Shown: piece after piece, positions 24,750 to 36,185 of the stretch
How positions within the stretch are numbered: position 1 is the first letter of the stretch
Layout: every line of letters starts with the position of its first letter
Origin: Ampullaceana balthica
Lineage: Eukaryota > Mollusca > Gastropoda > Lymnaeidae
Assembly: GCA_944989445.1 (NCBI GenBank)
Contig: CALYLW010000016.1
Location: forward strand, 477,476-541,475
DNA length: 64,000 nt
Direction: 5' to 3'
The notes under the pieces: model-generated
The model's database searches: none
The model's input: the letters and a program-made list of their open reading frames with translations, nothing else
Told to the model about the DNA's origin: nothing
Program-made: the position numbers and the translations under genes

Positions 24750-25140
24750 CGATTGTTTTTGGGGATTTGCTTTGCCGATGATGAAAACCAAAGTACCCGT
24801 TATTCCAAAGCGACAGTTTCGTCCCCCTCATTTTTACTAGCAATGCCATTGAGCGGTGCCGGTTTAGGGCCAGGAGCGCCAGTACGGATTAGCAAAAGGT
24901 ACCGTGAAGAACGCAGCGGACGCCAGCTCTGAGGAAACCTTCTAGTAGGGGTCACACCCTAGGCAGGTCATTGATGACCCCCCCCCCACTTAGCAGCTTC
25001 AAAAGTGGTCGCTCCGGGGGGGGGGTTCTCAGTTGTTACGTCCCCCTGGTGGCCAGATAGCTGAGAGGGTCTTCCGGGAAGACCCATGAAGAGCACTCGG
25101 CTCGGGACTACTGACTTTCTTCCACATGTAGGTTATTAAG
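24750..25140. repeat. GC-rich patch, probable transposon debris
   Basis: Markedly GC-richer than the flanks, with C10- and G-rich stretches near 24978 and 25015 that could pair with each other. It looks like retroelement or foldback debris, but no conserved domain can be read. Confidence 0.35.
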
Positions 25141-26131
25141 GATTTGCTTCAGCTCTCGGCAACATAGCAAAAGAACTTGAGGAAAAATTAGTGGCTTTCT
25201 AACATCAATATCTCTATGTTCTGACTTCTGATTCTAATTTTCGATTGGCATTGGAGTGCGAAATAAAGATTTAGAGATTCTATAAGAAGCGCTGCTACAC
25301 GTTGTGTTCTTCTTTACTTTTGTAAAAGAACTTCACGTGTTTCATGTTCCTTTTGGTAGATTGTCGTACTGCTAAAACGCACCTTTATAATTTGTATTTA
25401 ATATTTTTAAAGGTACAGTCTGATAATCAACCCAGATGAGAATATAAAATGTCACAATTGTTTTCCCCCCAAAAAAAGATTCAATTTAATGCAATATTTA
25501 TTGGAATAGTGAAACTTCCAAAATATAGTTCAAGCAAGCAAGCACTTAAAGTGGTTTTTCTAGTCTACTTTTGTAGAAAAAAAAATCATTTTGTATGTGA
25601 GTGGGAGAGGTGTTTGCATCAATTGCAGTACAATCATTAAATCAAAAACTTTTTGTTCTTATGGTTTTGTTGATACATCTATAATAAATAGAGATATTAA
25701 AGAAATGAACAAAACTGAATAGCCAGAAGTTTGGTAAAATAATGTTCGGTGGTCATATTATCTGACGTTTTTGACGAGAATTGCGAAGTGTGATTTCATA
25801 TGTAGGGTAAGAGACAAATACGTTTTTTTAAATGAGAAGCTGTGGTCTTAAGATTGTACAAGCGTTAACTTATTGTTTTATTTCTTTTTTAAACTTTGGA
25901 TATTAAATATGCACCTTGATTATGTGGCTTGGGCAAGAGTTAGTGACGCCCGGGTTGAGCTTAGCCAATGCCTTTTTACCCTTTCCCATACCTTTTCCAC
26001 AAGAACGCCCACCGTGGTTAAAAAAATGCTTCAAATTGCATATTTAACAATTTCCAAAGCCACATTTGCTGACCCCATTTCCCGAAATGATCATAAATAC
26101 TTCAACCTGATGCTATTCTGTCGTCTTACAG

Positions 26132-26232
26132 AGGGATATTGCGTCAACAGTCTTTACAACCTGATTCCTTTCAAAGAAAAGTGCTATTTATATTTTATGG
26201 ATCAAGAGCCGCTCAACTTTACTCGCGCTTTG
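26132..26232 (+). CDS. Gene B exon: C-type lectin-like domain, N-terminal part
   Basis: 101 nt, phase in 1, out 0. It encodes EGYCVNSLYNLIPFKEKCY then LYFMDQEPLNFTRAL, with the first two lectin cysteines. Acceptor cttacag, strong donor GTAAGT. Paralogous to gene A 7271-7374. Confidence 0.88.
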
Positions 26233-26676
26233 GTAAGTACGCTTGCAGTTTTATAACTTTATAGTCTAAGCCCGTGATGCAAAAAAATGACATAATTAAA
26301 GTTGTTCACTTAAACTTTCGTAGCTTATCTTTCATGGAAACTGCTTTGAACTGGTTATTAATAAATAGATAAGACTCAAATAAAATTGGATACAAATAAA
26401 ATATATAAAATGGCATATTTGCCTTTCCTTAAAAAATCGTTTATTTTATGCTGTGGAATAAAATAGACTCAAACGAATTTTTTTTTACTAATAATTGAAA
26501 TAATCCATTCATATGTTTTGTAAATCCTTTTTGAAATACTCTATTTTACTTTTTTGGTAGAGTTCTAGGATTCAAGTATGAATAGATAGCATTCCCAGGA
26601 TGATGTTTAACCAGCTCTAAGCTTATAATGTTTATTTAATTTCAAGTAGGAAAAAGTCCTCACGTTTCTTCTACAG

Positions 26677-26779
26677 CTCAACTGTAAGGAGTATGGACTT
26701 TCTCTGATGAGGATAGACAACATGTTATCCACAGCTGATGTACTTGGTCGAAATAAACAATTTAGTTCTTTTGCGACAG
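26677..26779 (+). CDS. Gene B exon: C-type lectin-like domain, middle part
   Basis: 103 nt, phase in 0, out 1. It encodes LNCKEYGLSLMRIDNMLS and onward to QFSSFATG, the C..xG..L.R....E-type helix 2 region. Same length and phases as gene A 7852-7954. Confidence 0.88.
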
Positions 26780-27601
26780 GTATTTTTCAAATTTGTAGCT
26801 GTTAAAAATGGGTTTATCTGTTTGCTTATTTCAGAGAAGCCTTTCTTTATTGACAGCTGTGTCTCACAACGGTGTAAGGATTTCGATGTATTCAGTTTCT
26901 TACAAATTCTCTATCATCATTTTTAAGCTAGTTGCACAGTCACTTTTCCCCAGTCCCGTAAGACAGGTTAATCCATCAGCACCTGGTTTTATGTCTGTAT
27001 GGGAAACGTTTGCCGCTAAACTATGTAGCACAATCTAAAAGTGTTTTTTTTTCAATCATAGATTTTCTTTTTCTTCATCGGAAAAAGCCATAGATGGGTT
27101 TTTTAAACCAATGATTTATATTTTGTTACGAACACTGTACACAAGGGTTCATCGTAATCTTTCTTATTACTATATTTATCAGTGTTATTAATTAATATAA
27201 AATATTTAAATGATGTTCTGTAAAGCTGCTTTTCAATTAAGACAAATTTTAAAACTTGCTTTATTGTCATTTTAAGTTTTTTTATAAAAAATTAATGAAT
27301 TCTCTGGTTTGAAAGCAGCAAAAAAAGAATGCTGGGAATAATAGGTCTCACCTGCCTGACAGCGAGTCGTTTGATTTGAAAAAGGTTATTATACGTGGCT
27401 GCTGTGTAACTGGTGATGATGTTGATGATTACAATGATGATGAAATCGTATAACTTAATTATTGCGATGCTTTCTCTACCGTACGATCTTGCAGTTCAAC
27501 AAGACGTATAATAATTCAATTCATATTACATTGAAATTCAGGGAAATGTTATTGAAATAGCCATAAATAACATATTCAAAGCACTAATTATCTTTTCTTA
27601 G

Positions 27602-27808
27602 ATGTGCACGTTTTGTTGGGAGCCAGGTACGACATCGGATCCAAAGTGTTCCGATGGCTCGACAACAATGAGCCGGTGGACCCAGACGTTTTCCAGTCAT
27701 CTGTCACAGAGCAGTATGGGGACAACGACTGCATTGCCCTGACCAGCAATATGAGTGTGGTGGTCATGCAGTGTGATCAGCTCTATAGGGTGGTTTGTAT
27801 GGGGATAA
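27602..27808 (+). CDS. Gene B exon: C-type lectin-like domain, C-terminal part
   Basis: 207 nt, phase 1-1, donor GTAAGT. It encodes DVHVLLGARYDIG, VFRWLDNNEPVDPDVF, then NDCIALTSNM and YRVVCMGI. All three C-terminal lectin cysteines are present. The EPVDPD stretch sits where EPN/QPD would be, but is not a canonical motif. Confidence 0.9.
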
Positions 27809-28059
27809 GTAAGTTGTTGTTCAATTCATACGGAATTTCTGTTATCATTTTGCATAGACATGTATTGCTAGATTTTTTAAATTTGTAACTATTTCTCATG
27901 TAATTTAAAGATTTATTTACACATTAATAATTTTCCAGTGCAATTATTTCCTATACAATTTAATGATTTTTATCAAGATATTAGTGTCCATATTTCCCAT
28001 AAAAAAAGAACAATAATTAACTTTTGAAACAAACGTAATAGTTTATTTTTGGTTCCTTT

Positions 28060-28921
28060 GTTTCTTGTTGTTGAGCCTTCTCGTCCATGAGGGTTATCCA
28101 CCGATCATCGTCAGCGACTGCGATTCCTCCAAGGGCATAGGCCACCTACGAGAGACCTCCAGTTATCTCTATCCTTGGCCAGTTTTCCCATGATCTTCCA
28201 CTCATGGCCAATTCTCTTGATGTCTGCCTCCAATGCTCGGCACCAAGTGTTTTTTGGACGGCGTCTTTTCCGCTTACTCTGTGGGTTCCATTTCAGGGCT
28301 TGCCTTGTTGTATTAGAAGCAGGTTTTCTTAGTGTATGACCAATCCACCTCCACCGCTTCTGGAGAATCTCTTCCTCAATGGGCTTCTGTTTTGTCCGCT
28401 GCCACCGTTCCCGGTTGCTGATTTTGTCCGACCAGTGAATTCTGAGAATCCTTCTTAGACAATTGTTGATGAAGGACTGGATTCTGGTCAGGTTTACGGC
28501 CGTTGTTCTCCATGTCTCGGCTCCATATAGCAGCACAGGTTTCACCATAGCGTTAAAAATCCTTACTTTTAACTTTTTGCCTAAGTTGTTGGAGACCCAA
28601 ACATTCTTGAGTTGCTGGAACGCTGCTCTTGCTTTTCCGATCCTTATTTTGACGTCCGCATCTGTACCACCTTGTTTATCTACCACGCTGCCAAGGTAAA
28701 CAAAACTGTCCACCTCCTCAAGGGCTTCTACTTCAAACATGATGGGTGATGCACTGGTGGCATTAGTCTTGAGGATTTTACTCTTCCCTTTGTGTATGTT
28801 GAGACCCATGATAGCAGCAGTGGCTGCGACAATGTTTGTTTTCTCCTGCATCTGTTGTTGGGTATGTGCAGGAAGGGCAAGATCATCAGCAAAGTCAAGA
28901 TCCTCAAGTTGATCCCACAAG
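28060..28921 (-). mobile_element. LINE 3' fragment (reverse transcriptase end)
   Basis: A truncated non-LTR retrotransposon on the minus strand, beginning inside the reverse transcriptase at the FADD catalytic motif. It is cut at 28921 exactly where the hAT element at 28922 begins. A related degenerate fragment lies at 44093-44480 on the plus strand. Confidence 0.85.
28111..28921 (-). pseudogene. LINE reverse transcriptase C-terminal part
   Basis: About 270 codons open on the minus strand. LWDQLEDLDFADDLAL carries the RT catalytic FADD. FVYLGSVVDKQGG, VLLYGAETW and the C-terminal block KRWRWIGHTLRKP...NTWCRALEADIK are typical of RTE-like or related endonuclease-reverse transcriptases. The fingers and endonuclease regions are missing, so it cannot act alone. 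Codons beyond 28921 belong to the adjoining hAT end. Confidence 0.85.
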
Positions 28922-29509
28922 CAGCGGCGTAGCGTGGGTACGTGCCGCCCGGGGCAGAATTCAGGTTTGTCGCCTCCCCCTCCCCCCACGCTAAAATATT
29001 TTGATGCTATAAGGAAAACAATTATAGGAAAGTAATAATGAGGCTATTATACATGTTTATGATAGAAATGAATCGATAAGCTTTAATTTCTTGATATAAA
29101 AATGAAGTTTTCTGATTTTCCTTATGACATAACCTTCGATGATTCAATGTTGTCAGCCACGGGATTCTAAATAACCAACTCTAGATGAGTCAATTTTGGG
29201 TTATTCTCTTGCAGCTGGCATTGCATATGAAGTTATGATATTATTTAAGGCAGGGCATTTTCGATCGCAATTAGCGTAATTAACCTTAATAAATCAAGTG
29301 CTCTTGAATTATTTTTTTAAAAATGTCAGTGAAATAGTCCTTGCTTGGCAATGTCTTGTGAGTTCCTTTGAATTGTATATGCGTATTTGAAGGCAAAATT
29401 TCAAAGTTCAATACATTAGCTTGTGTATGAAAATCATATCTGTTTTACAAATCTGAAATTTTCAAAATCTCACATGAATTTCTACATTCAACTCATCTTA
29501 TAATAAGAA

Positions 29510-30013
29510 AAACCCGTAAAAAACCAAGTTTTTTACTATAAATCCTTTATGTACGAGAAGTAACTAAAAGATTGTTCATTATAACACGCAGCGCAAGACC
29601 ATCCAAAAATACAAAATTGCAGTTGTGTCGTAAAACGTGTTTAATATAATGCGCACCGATCAGGAATAGGTTTATAAAAAGTGTTGTCAGTAAAATACGC
29701 ACCTTATTGCGCGACAGAAAGGTTGTTCAATATAATACGCACCGCGACGCTCTATCTCAAAAAATAGCATGATACATAGGAATAAATAAAATAATCTAAA
29801 AAATCAATAATTTAATTACGGTACATGCGATCGATCTGAAATTTTGATACATTGTTTTTATCATCGGTACGAAACTGCCTGCAAAATTTCAGCTCGCTAT
29901 CTTGCGAGCAAGTGGGTTAAAAATCGATCAAAAGTTTTGGCGACAAGCAAGCAATCAAGCAAGGTCGGTCGGTCGGTCGGCCGCAGACACCACGAGTTAA
30001 TATAAAGGATTTA
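29510..30013 (+). repeat. Dispersed repeat with AAATCC(C/T)TTAT...GGATTT ends, copy 1
   Basis: Starts near taaatcctttatgta and ends at aatataaaggattta. The core attacggtacatgcgatcg followed by atctgaaattttgatac is shared with 31117-31578 (opposite strand), 58241-58626, 58627-59040 and 60026-60371. GGTC repeats at about 29965-29982 are internal. Confidence 0.7.
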
Positions 30014-30539
30014 AAAATCATAAAATCTTCTCAAATGTGTTTTTTTTTGTTCGACACTAAATGGTCATATTCGTTTCAATCGCCAAAATTTTGTTTTCTC
30101 GTTCTGAGACTAAATTTCCACTAAACATTTCAGCAAAAAGTTAAAGCATCCTCTACAGATTTCATTAGTTTTTCTTTGAGTGGCCTCTGCAAAGCGTTTT
30201 TAGCTGTATACGTTTGTAAATAATTTCGGGCATCTTTGGCTTTATAAAGTACATGTTTCCATGACTAAAAAAAGAAAAGAAAAAGATTTCATTGTGACTA
30301 GTATAGTTCCTGGGTCTGTTCCTGTACTTTGCTTTTCGTCTGTATCTGTAAGTTTTTCTATAGTTTTCAAATTAGCCTCAAAATAGCTCCTTGGTATATT
30401 TACTATTTTGTATCCTGAAGTCTGTTTTATGCCTCCCCTGTAGCAGATTTAGATCTTTCCAACGGTGTATGGACATGGAAAAAGAACGCGATATAGAGTT
30501 CTTTGAGTCTTTCTTGACCTCCTGTTTACTTTCCAGTAT

Positions 30540-30990
30540 GCTTTGCCATTAGGAATGATAAACACAGTTTGTGGCTCTGCTTTCCTGTATTTTTCGACCA
30601 TCAGCTTGAAAATTATTTGAAACTATTTCAGAAATTTCGTCGACAGATTCATTTTTTGTTTCAATAAGATCTTTGAAAGATTCTACAATGCCTTCTTTAT
30701 GATTATGAATCCTTACACATTTCAACTTGACTTGTTTGATCCTTATGTCCAATTTCTGGAGGGCTTTCGAATACAATGGAATATTTGGTCTTTTGTCCCC
30801 GAAAAATGATTTTAGGCAAATCTCCTAACTCTGCAAAAAAACCTACTTTGTAATTTGAAGTGGTACATTTTTAAAATCCCTTTTCACACTATGTTCTCCA
30901 AGAACAGGATCGTAATTTTGAAGCAGATGAATCAGTTCCAGCATATTGTCTATATTAGCATCAGTATTTTCATTTCTGTTATCAAGAAAA
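30540..30990 (-). pseudogene. hAT transposase remnant (DUF4371-like)
   Basis: On the minus strand, LDNRNENTDANIDNMLEL leads into IHLLQNYDPVLGEH, matching the usual N-G-N-F-L-E-L-...-Y-D-P-V-L-x-E-H block of ZMYM1-like hAT transposases. A separate open segment downstream (30549-30776) contains LQKLDIRIKQVKLK and ESFKDLIETKN, fitting the later helical part. Stops and shifts break the frame. Confidence 0.6.
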
Positions 30991-31116
30991 GCCAAATTCT
31001 ATTTTGCTATGATTTAATAATTTAAAACATTGTAACACGATTTTCTTGCTACTTTGTTTTGTTTTCTTTTACAACAACATCAATGTGTTGTTATTTTTTT
31101 AATGTCTATCCTTTTT

Positions 31117-31578
31117 TAAATCCCTTATATTAACTTCGCGGCCGTCTCATCATCTCATCATCTCATGGGCTGGGCGGGCGGAAAAACAGAAGTCAAAAAT
31201 GACCCACTTACCGTCATCCGATCAAGCTGAAATTTGGCACACCAGCCCATCTCACCTAACAATGCATCATATTAAAATTTCAGATCGATCGATTGTACCG
31301 TAATTAAATAAATGCATTTTTAGTTTATCCTTATCTAACGTATGTAATTCAAATTCACGGTTTGTTATTGTTTTTTTCTTCCACTTCCACGTGAGTTTGA
31401 GTTGACGCCGACCGTCGTGCCGACACCCCCTCACGTCCCACCCCCATTTATTAAAGACAAGGGACATCACTCGGTGTCAGTCTGTCAATGTTTGTAGCGT
31501 TTGAAAATAATCAATACTGTTAGTTATGTCTCATATATAAGGGATTTATAGTCAAAAACTTTGTTTTTACGGGTTTGT
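31117..31578 (-). repeat. Dispersed repeat with AAATCCC ends, copy 2 (inverted)
   Basis: Same family as 29510-30013 but in the opposite orientation: begins aaatcccttatattaact and ends tatataagggatttatag, with the core gatcgatcgattgtaccgta reading in reverse. The two copies form an inverted pair about 1.1 kb apart. Confidence 0.7.
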
Positions 31579-32009
31579 TTTATTAGTCCATTTTCTGATT
31601 CCTTCCATTTGCAAAACAATTGGTAATTTTGAGCACTTGATTCATGGGAGGCTACTTTTGGATTTATTTTATGTCAGTCATTAATTACATAAGATAAGCA
31701 ATTTTGATCATTCTTTTTGTTTATGCTACAAAACAAAATATAATAAAATCAAAATAATGATCCATTAGAAAAAGAATAAGCCCTTAAAGCACGCAAAACT
31801 AAATTTCCAAAATTTTACTTACGTTAAAATGTCATCGGGTTACCCGTATATTATTGCGTTACATCCGTGTCTAATTTGAGGAAGTTTATATGTTGGACAC
31901 TGTAAATCTTGCTTTCCTTATAATGATCCCAAATTTTCATCTGTATGCAGAGGCGTCACTAGGGTTGGTGTCACCCGGGGCGGTAGCTCATGGTCTCACC
32001 CCTTCACGA

Positions 32010-32400
32010 CTGAAGGGACCGTCCATAAATGACGTCACGCGAGGTTGCCGATTTTACCCCACCCTCCCCCAGCGTCATACTTTGTCACAAAAACTTAGAC
32101 CCGCCCCCCCCCTTTTTTACGATATGACGTAACAAAGCTTTGACACCCCTCCCTCCCCCCCCCCAAGCCATATTTTCTAAATACAAATTAGCATGATGCA
32201 AATTATTTTTTGTCATTTAAATATGTATTTAGGGTACGTCTGCGCTCTAATATCGTAACACGCGTGAAGCCATCGAAAACGTCATTAAAAACGGTAAACA
32301 ATCAAATATTTAAGTGGAACTTTTATTTAAAGTTGCGCGTTTTTATGTGACGTCACATTTTTAACCCCCATCCCCTCGTCACACATCGTCACCGATGCGT
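32010..32400. repeat. Nested MITE-like patch with TGACGTCAC motifs
   Basis: Begins ggaccgtccataaatgacgt and contains C-runs and a second gtgacgtcac at about 32348; the right side is truncated. It is inserted in the hAT element. Confidence 0.45.
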
Positions 32401-32569
32401 GACCCCCACACCCTATTATGGATTAAAAGGAGGGTGCTGAACGGGATTAAGCCAGGGGCCACCAATAATTATTTAAGGTACTCCAAACTTAGTATAGTGT
32501 ATAATAAAGATGCAGGCAAATGTTTGTATGAATCCCTGAAAATCCCTTGGACATTCATACGGCAATGCG

Positions 32570-33800
32570 GCAAATATGAGTAGGAAGTATAACGGAAACT
32601 AGGCTATTCTTCGTGAGAAGTGCATTGTTGCTCATTGTGTGGCGTGCACAGCTCATTCTATTAATTTGGTTGGGAAAAGAGTAGCAGGTTGTCCTGATGC
32701 AGTCAGATTTTTGTCTTCTGCAAAATCTTTATACCCGGCTTGTTGCATCTACTCATCGTTGACAGGTACTTTAAAAACACATGAAATTGATACATTTTAA
32801 CAAAGCCTTGTTTGACACAAGATGATCAGCCTGACATGATGCAGTAAGGCCTGTTAATAACTTATACCATGAGAATATCGCAGCACTGAAAGAATTAGCA
32901 ACAAACGAAAATCAGCCACGTGACTGTCTACTTGAAGCAGAAGGATTTCTAAAGGAACTTGTACAACTGGAAGTCGCTATTTAACTTGAAATTCGGGAAA
33001 CAATTTTAGAAAGGAAGTCTCTAATTGAGTTTGTTAAAAGGCAGCATTCTGAATTTGATTCCTATGAAGACAAAGGAAAGGACAAGTCCTTGGTAAAAAA
33101 GTGTATGAACAATCTTAAATGCTATCAACAAAAAAAAGAGGGAAAAAAAGGAGTCAGTTTAATAAAGGGACATCACCAAAACAGTAATCTCCCCGAGACA
33201 AAAGTTTCAAGTTCAAGGTTGAGGTATTTCTGGTAATTACTGTTAATCATTGAAAAACTTTCTTGAGCCCTACAACATCGGTTAGGCCCATATCAAGACA
33301 TCCATGAGAAATTTGACTTTCTTACAAACCTATCTGAGCTCAGCAATTTCGCCATCCGATGGGCAGCAGCCAAAATAATGGAAGAATATTCAACTGATTT
33401 CGGAGACTGCTTACCTTCAGAATCAGTCCAAATTTCAAAACTCTTTTAAAAAGTTATTGTCCAGGCTCAGGGTAAGGAAAAGGAAGTACCCCAATGCCAA
33501 ACTCAAAACACGTGCACAGAGCTAAACATTTTGCTGCTTTTGAATGAGCTAAATTTCACACAGCTTTTTACAAATGTACACATCGCACTTATCATCTATC
33601 TCTCAATGATGACATCAAACTGCAACTGAGAGCAATCCTTTTCAAAGTTGAAAAGAATATAAAATGAGTTAGAATTTTCATGCGATAACAAGACTGAATA
33701 TGCTCTCTCTAATGAGCATTGAAAAGGAACTTACTTGTAAGCTTTCTTAGCTTTACTGACTTGATTGATAACTTCACCATGAGAAAAATTCGCAAACGAA
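32570..33800 (+). pseudogene. hAT transposase remnant with C-terminal dimerisation region
   Basis: Broken frames read NMSRKYNGN, CTAHSINLVGKRVAG and AKSLYPACC, the middle part of ZMYM1-like hAT transposases. Further on come NEIF-like and EQSFSKLKRI and ALSLMSIEKELTCKLS, the hAT C-terminal dimerisation pattern (ERSFSxLKxIK...LxxLxLxSIExEL). Several stops and frameshifts make it inactive. Confidence 0.82.
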
Positions 33801-35631
33801 AGTTGCAGGTTCAAATAATAATAATACATATTTTTTAATAAATTTTTTTTATTTCAACTAGAGAAAACAATTCGTTACCTCATGGAAAAAAAGTTTTAAA
33901 AAATATTTTAAAAATCGGAATAACGCGTAATATTCTTTATGAGGGAGCGTTAGTAACCACGAAACAGCGTAAGTCGGGATGGGACCGTCGTAACCTGGCG
34001 ACTACCTGTATATAAACATGCATTATATCACGCCTTTAATAAATATATATTAAAAAATATTAACTCAAAGGCATTGAATTAATAATTTTCGTCTAGAAAA
34101 AGCAACTAAGAAAACCCATCTTTTGATGATTTTTTGATAAAAATCTTATCCCCCCACACCCCACTGTGGTGGGGGGAGTCGTGAGGTGGAATTCATCCAT
34201 GGTGTCGGTGTGTCAAAGCATAAATAGCTTTATATCTTTTAAAACATAAGACATTGCCTCTTTCATGTCCAGCCTTTTTTAAAGATATCTCAGCTGCGAC
34301 GTTTCTTTTCTTTTTTTTCCTAATTTGTTTTAATGTTGTTTGTGTGTTAGGACTGTTTTATTATTGCAAGTTAACTGATATCTTATAATAAAAAGTTTTC
34401 GCGTTTAACGTATTTCTTTGTATTTCTTAATTTCTTTCTAGATGAAAAAAATGTGTCTTCATTTTTTTTCTGACATAAAATCGTAGCCTACACAGTAAAA
34501 TTTTAGGCTCGGGTGTCACCCCCTGATGGGTGTCACCCGGGGCGGCCCGCCCCCCTCGCCCCCCCCTAGTGACGCCACTGTCTGTATGTATGGGCAATTT
34601 TTGTATATCGATTAAATCTATGTGTGTTGTTGAAATTATATTGGTTGTCGTTTGAATTTAAAGGGTCCAGCAATTTTCGATTCTACAAGATGAGCGGCTG
34701 ACAAACTTGAATCAATTATAGGTGCCAGCACACCATAGTCATATTCTTTTTTTTCTTCAGTCCCTTGATTTTTCAGTTCAGTAGCATTAGTATCAGAAGA
34801 CTTAAGATTCAGTATGAAGTCAGAAATTTTAGAATTTGAGAAGTTTATATATTTTAAGATAGTTCTTTAATTTCTTTTATTTTGTTCAATCTTTGCATTT
34901 TTTTATTTAATGAAACTATATTTTAACGTTAATTAATTTTAGAAGCAAATTAATAATGAGGATTTTTACGCCCCCAGCAAAATGCCACCCGGGGGCATTT
35001 GATTGGCTCATGTTCGAAATGAATAGGGTACAGTAATACAATAATCTGCGCTTCTACAACAAGAGGGGTTGTCAAATTTGAAGAATCAATTAGTTGCCAA
35101 CAGATCAGTGTCACATTATCATACTATTTAAGCCTCTTGGGTTTTCAGTTCAGTAGGATTAGTATCCGAAAACTCTATATCCAATATAGAATTTGAAGTT
35201 TTACCATTAGCTTTTCTATATTTTCAATTTCTTATATAATTTTCATTATTACAATCTATTTAACGACCAGGAATTTGCCGCCCCTGAAAAAGGGATGCTC
35301 GGGGCATTCGCCCCCCTGCCCCCCTCTCGCTACGCCACACCCTACAAGTTCCTTTTTTAATATTATTATTATATTATTAAATTCAAACTTTAATGTTTTT
35401 TTTAAAATAATGTTTAATTATTTCTTTTTTTGTTGATGTTTTAAAAATTTTCCCATAACAGCATGATTTAAAATTTTTTTTTATTTCAGTTGATGAACAA
35501 AGCTGCGTATTTTTAAAGTTATTTTATTTAAATAGCCACTTCTTGTTTTTTAAATAGTGCCATATTTGTCTTATATCTTCACATTATTGAGGGCAGTTCA
35601 GTGTCATTTTGTTGAAAAATTCTATTTTCAG

Positions 35632-35763
35632 AGCCAACCTGGTTTAGGAGAATACGCGATCGCAGATGCAACTGTCGAAAGGGATCGTGCAACATTGAGG
35701 GCCATTGCTTAGAGTCAGACGGGAGATGTGCGATCGGCTGGTTCGGGGATATTTGCCAGTTTC
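35632..35763 (+). CDS. Gene B exon: EGF module 1, degenerate (6 Cys)
   Basis: 132 nt, phase 1-1, donor GTGAGT. It encodes KPTWFRRIRDRRCNCRKGSC then NIEGHCLESDGRCAIGWFG and DICQF. The last six cysteines and the G-W-F-G end match gene A, but the first two (C-P-L-G-x-x-G-x-x-C) are replaced by a basic WFRRIRDRR stretch. In the next frame the same bases read QPGLGEY, resembling the lost opening, so the exon start looks frame-shifted and then restored. Confidence 0.82.
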
Positions 35764-36185
35764 GTGAGTCAATTGGATGACCGCGGGGAGGGGGTCAGGG
35801 GAATTATAACACACAAAAATTGGTATACAAGTAACAATTTGTTTTGGCGGTAACTTATATATGAAATTAATCTTATCAATTTTTTTAGCCATGTTGTAAG
35901 GTATAAAACAATATTTTATCAAAAGTAATTTTTTTAAATTAAAAATTAATGGCATTTTCATAAGTAATCGTCTTTGTAAGTGATTGCAAGATTAGGAAAT
36001 GCTCAAAATAATGTTAAACAAAAGAGTAGAATTTGATAGACAGCATTTGTGTACATGACAAAATAAAGTGATTACGTGTGTAGTAAACTATAACAGCACA
36101 GCACAGTTCATTGATCTATTGCCTAGCAACCAAGTCGCAGACAAAATGTCATGACGTCCTAGGAGGAACTAGATATAAGCAAACG

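Larger units (their letters stand above)
31948..34580 (+). mobile_element. hAT element, 2.6 kb, ZMYM-type, nearly full length but broken
   Basis: Terminal inverted repeats CAGAGGCGTCACTAGGG and CCCTAGTGACGCCACTG, with one mismatch, are flanked by a perfect 8-bp target duplication TCTGTATG (31940-31947 and 34581-34588). Inside are hAT transposase remnants (separate entry) and a nested AT-poor patch at about 32010-32400. The TIRs are shared with the MITE at 42808-42987. Confidence 0.93.
28922..35340 (-). mobile_element. Large hAT element (ZMYM/DUF4371-like), interrupted by nested insertions
   Basis: The left end CAGCGGCGTAGCG and right end CGCTACGCCACAC are imperfect inverted repeats. Flanks CCCACAAG (28914-28921) and CCTACAAG (35341-35348) agree at 7 of 8 bases, as expected for an aged hAT target duplication. 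On the minus strand between 30540 and 30990, remnants read ANIDNMLELIHLLQNYDPVL and LQKLDIRIKQ, resembling the DUF4371/ZMYM1-like hAT transposase. A second hAT (31948-34580) and two foldback-type repeats are inserted in it. Confidence 0.7.

Noticed and set aside
25873..26256. 127-codon open frame as a single exon
   Set aside because: Only 26132-26232 has domain similarity, matching phase and splice signals; the front part is intron read-through.
28922..28989. N-terminal extension of the LINE reading frame
   Set aside because: The last codons read into the hAT terminal repeat; the frame is open there by chance.
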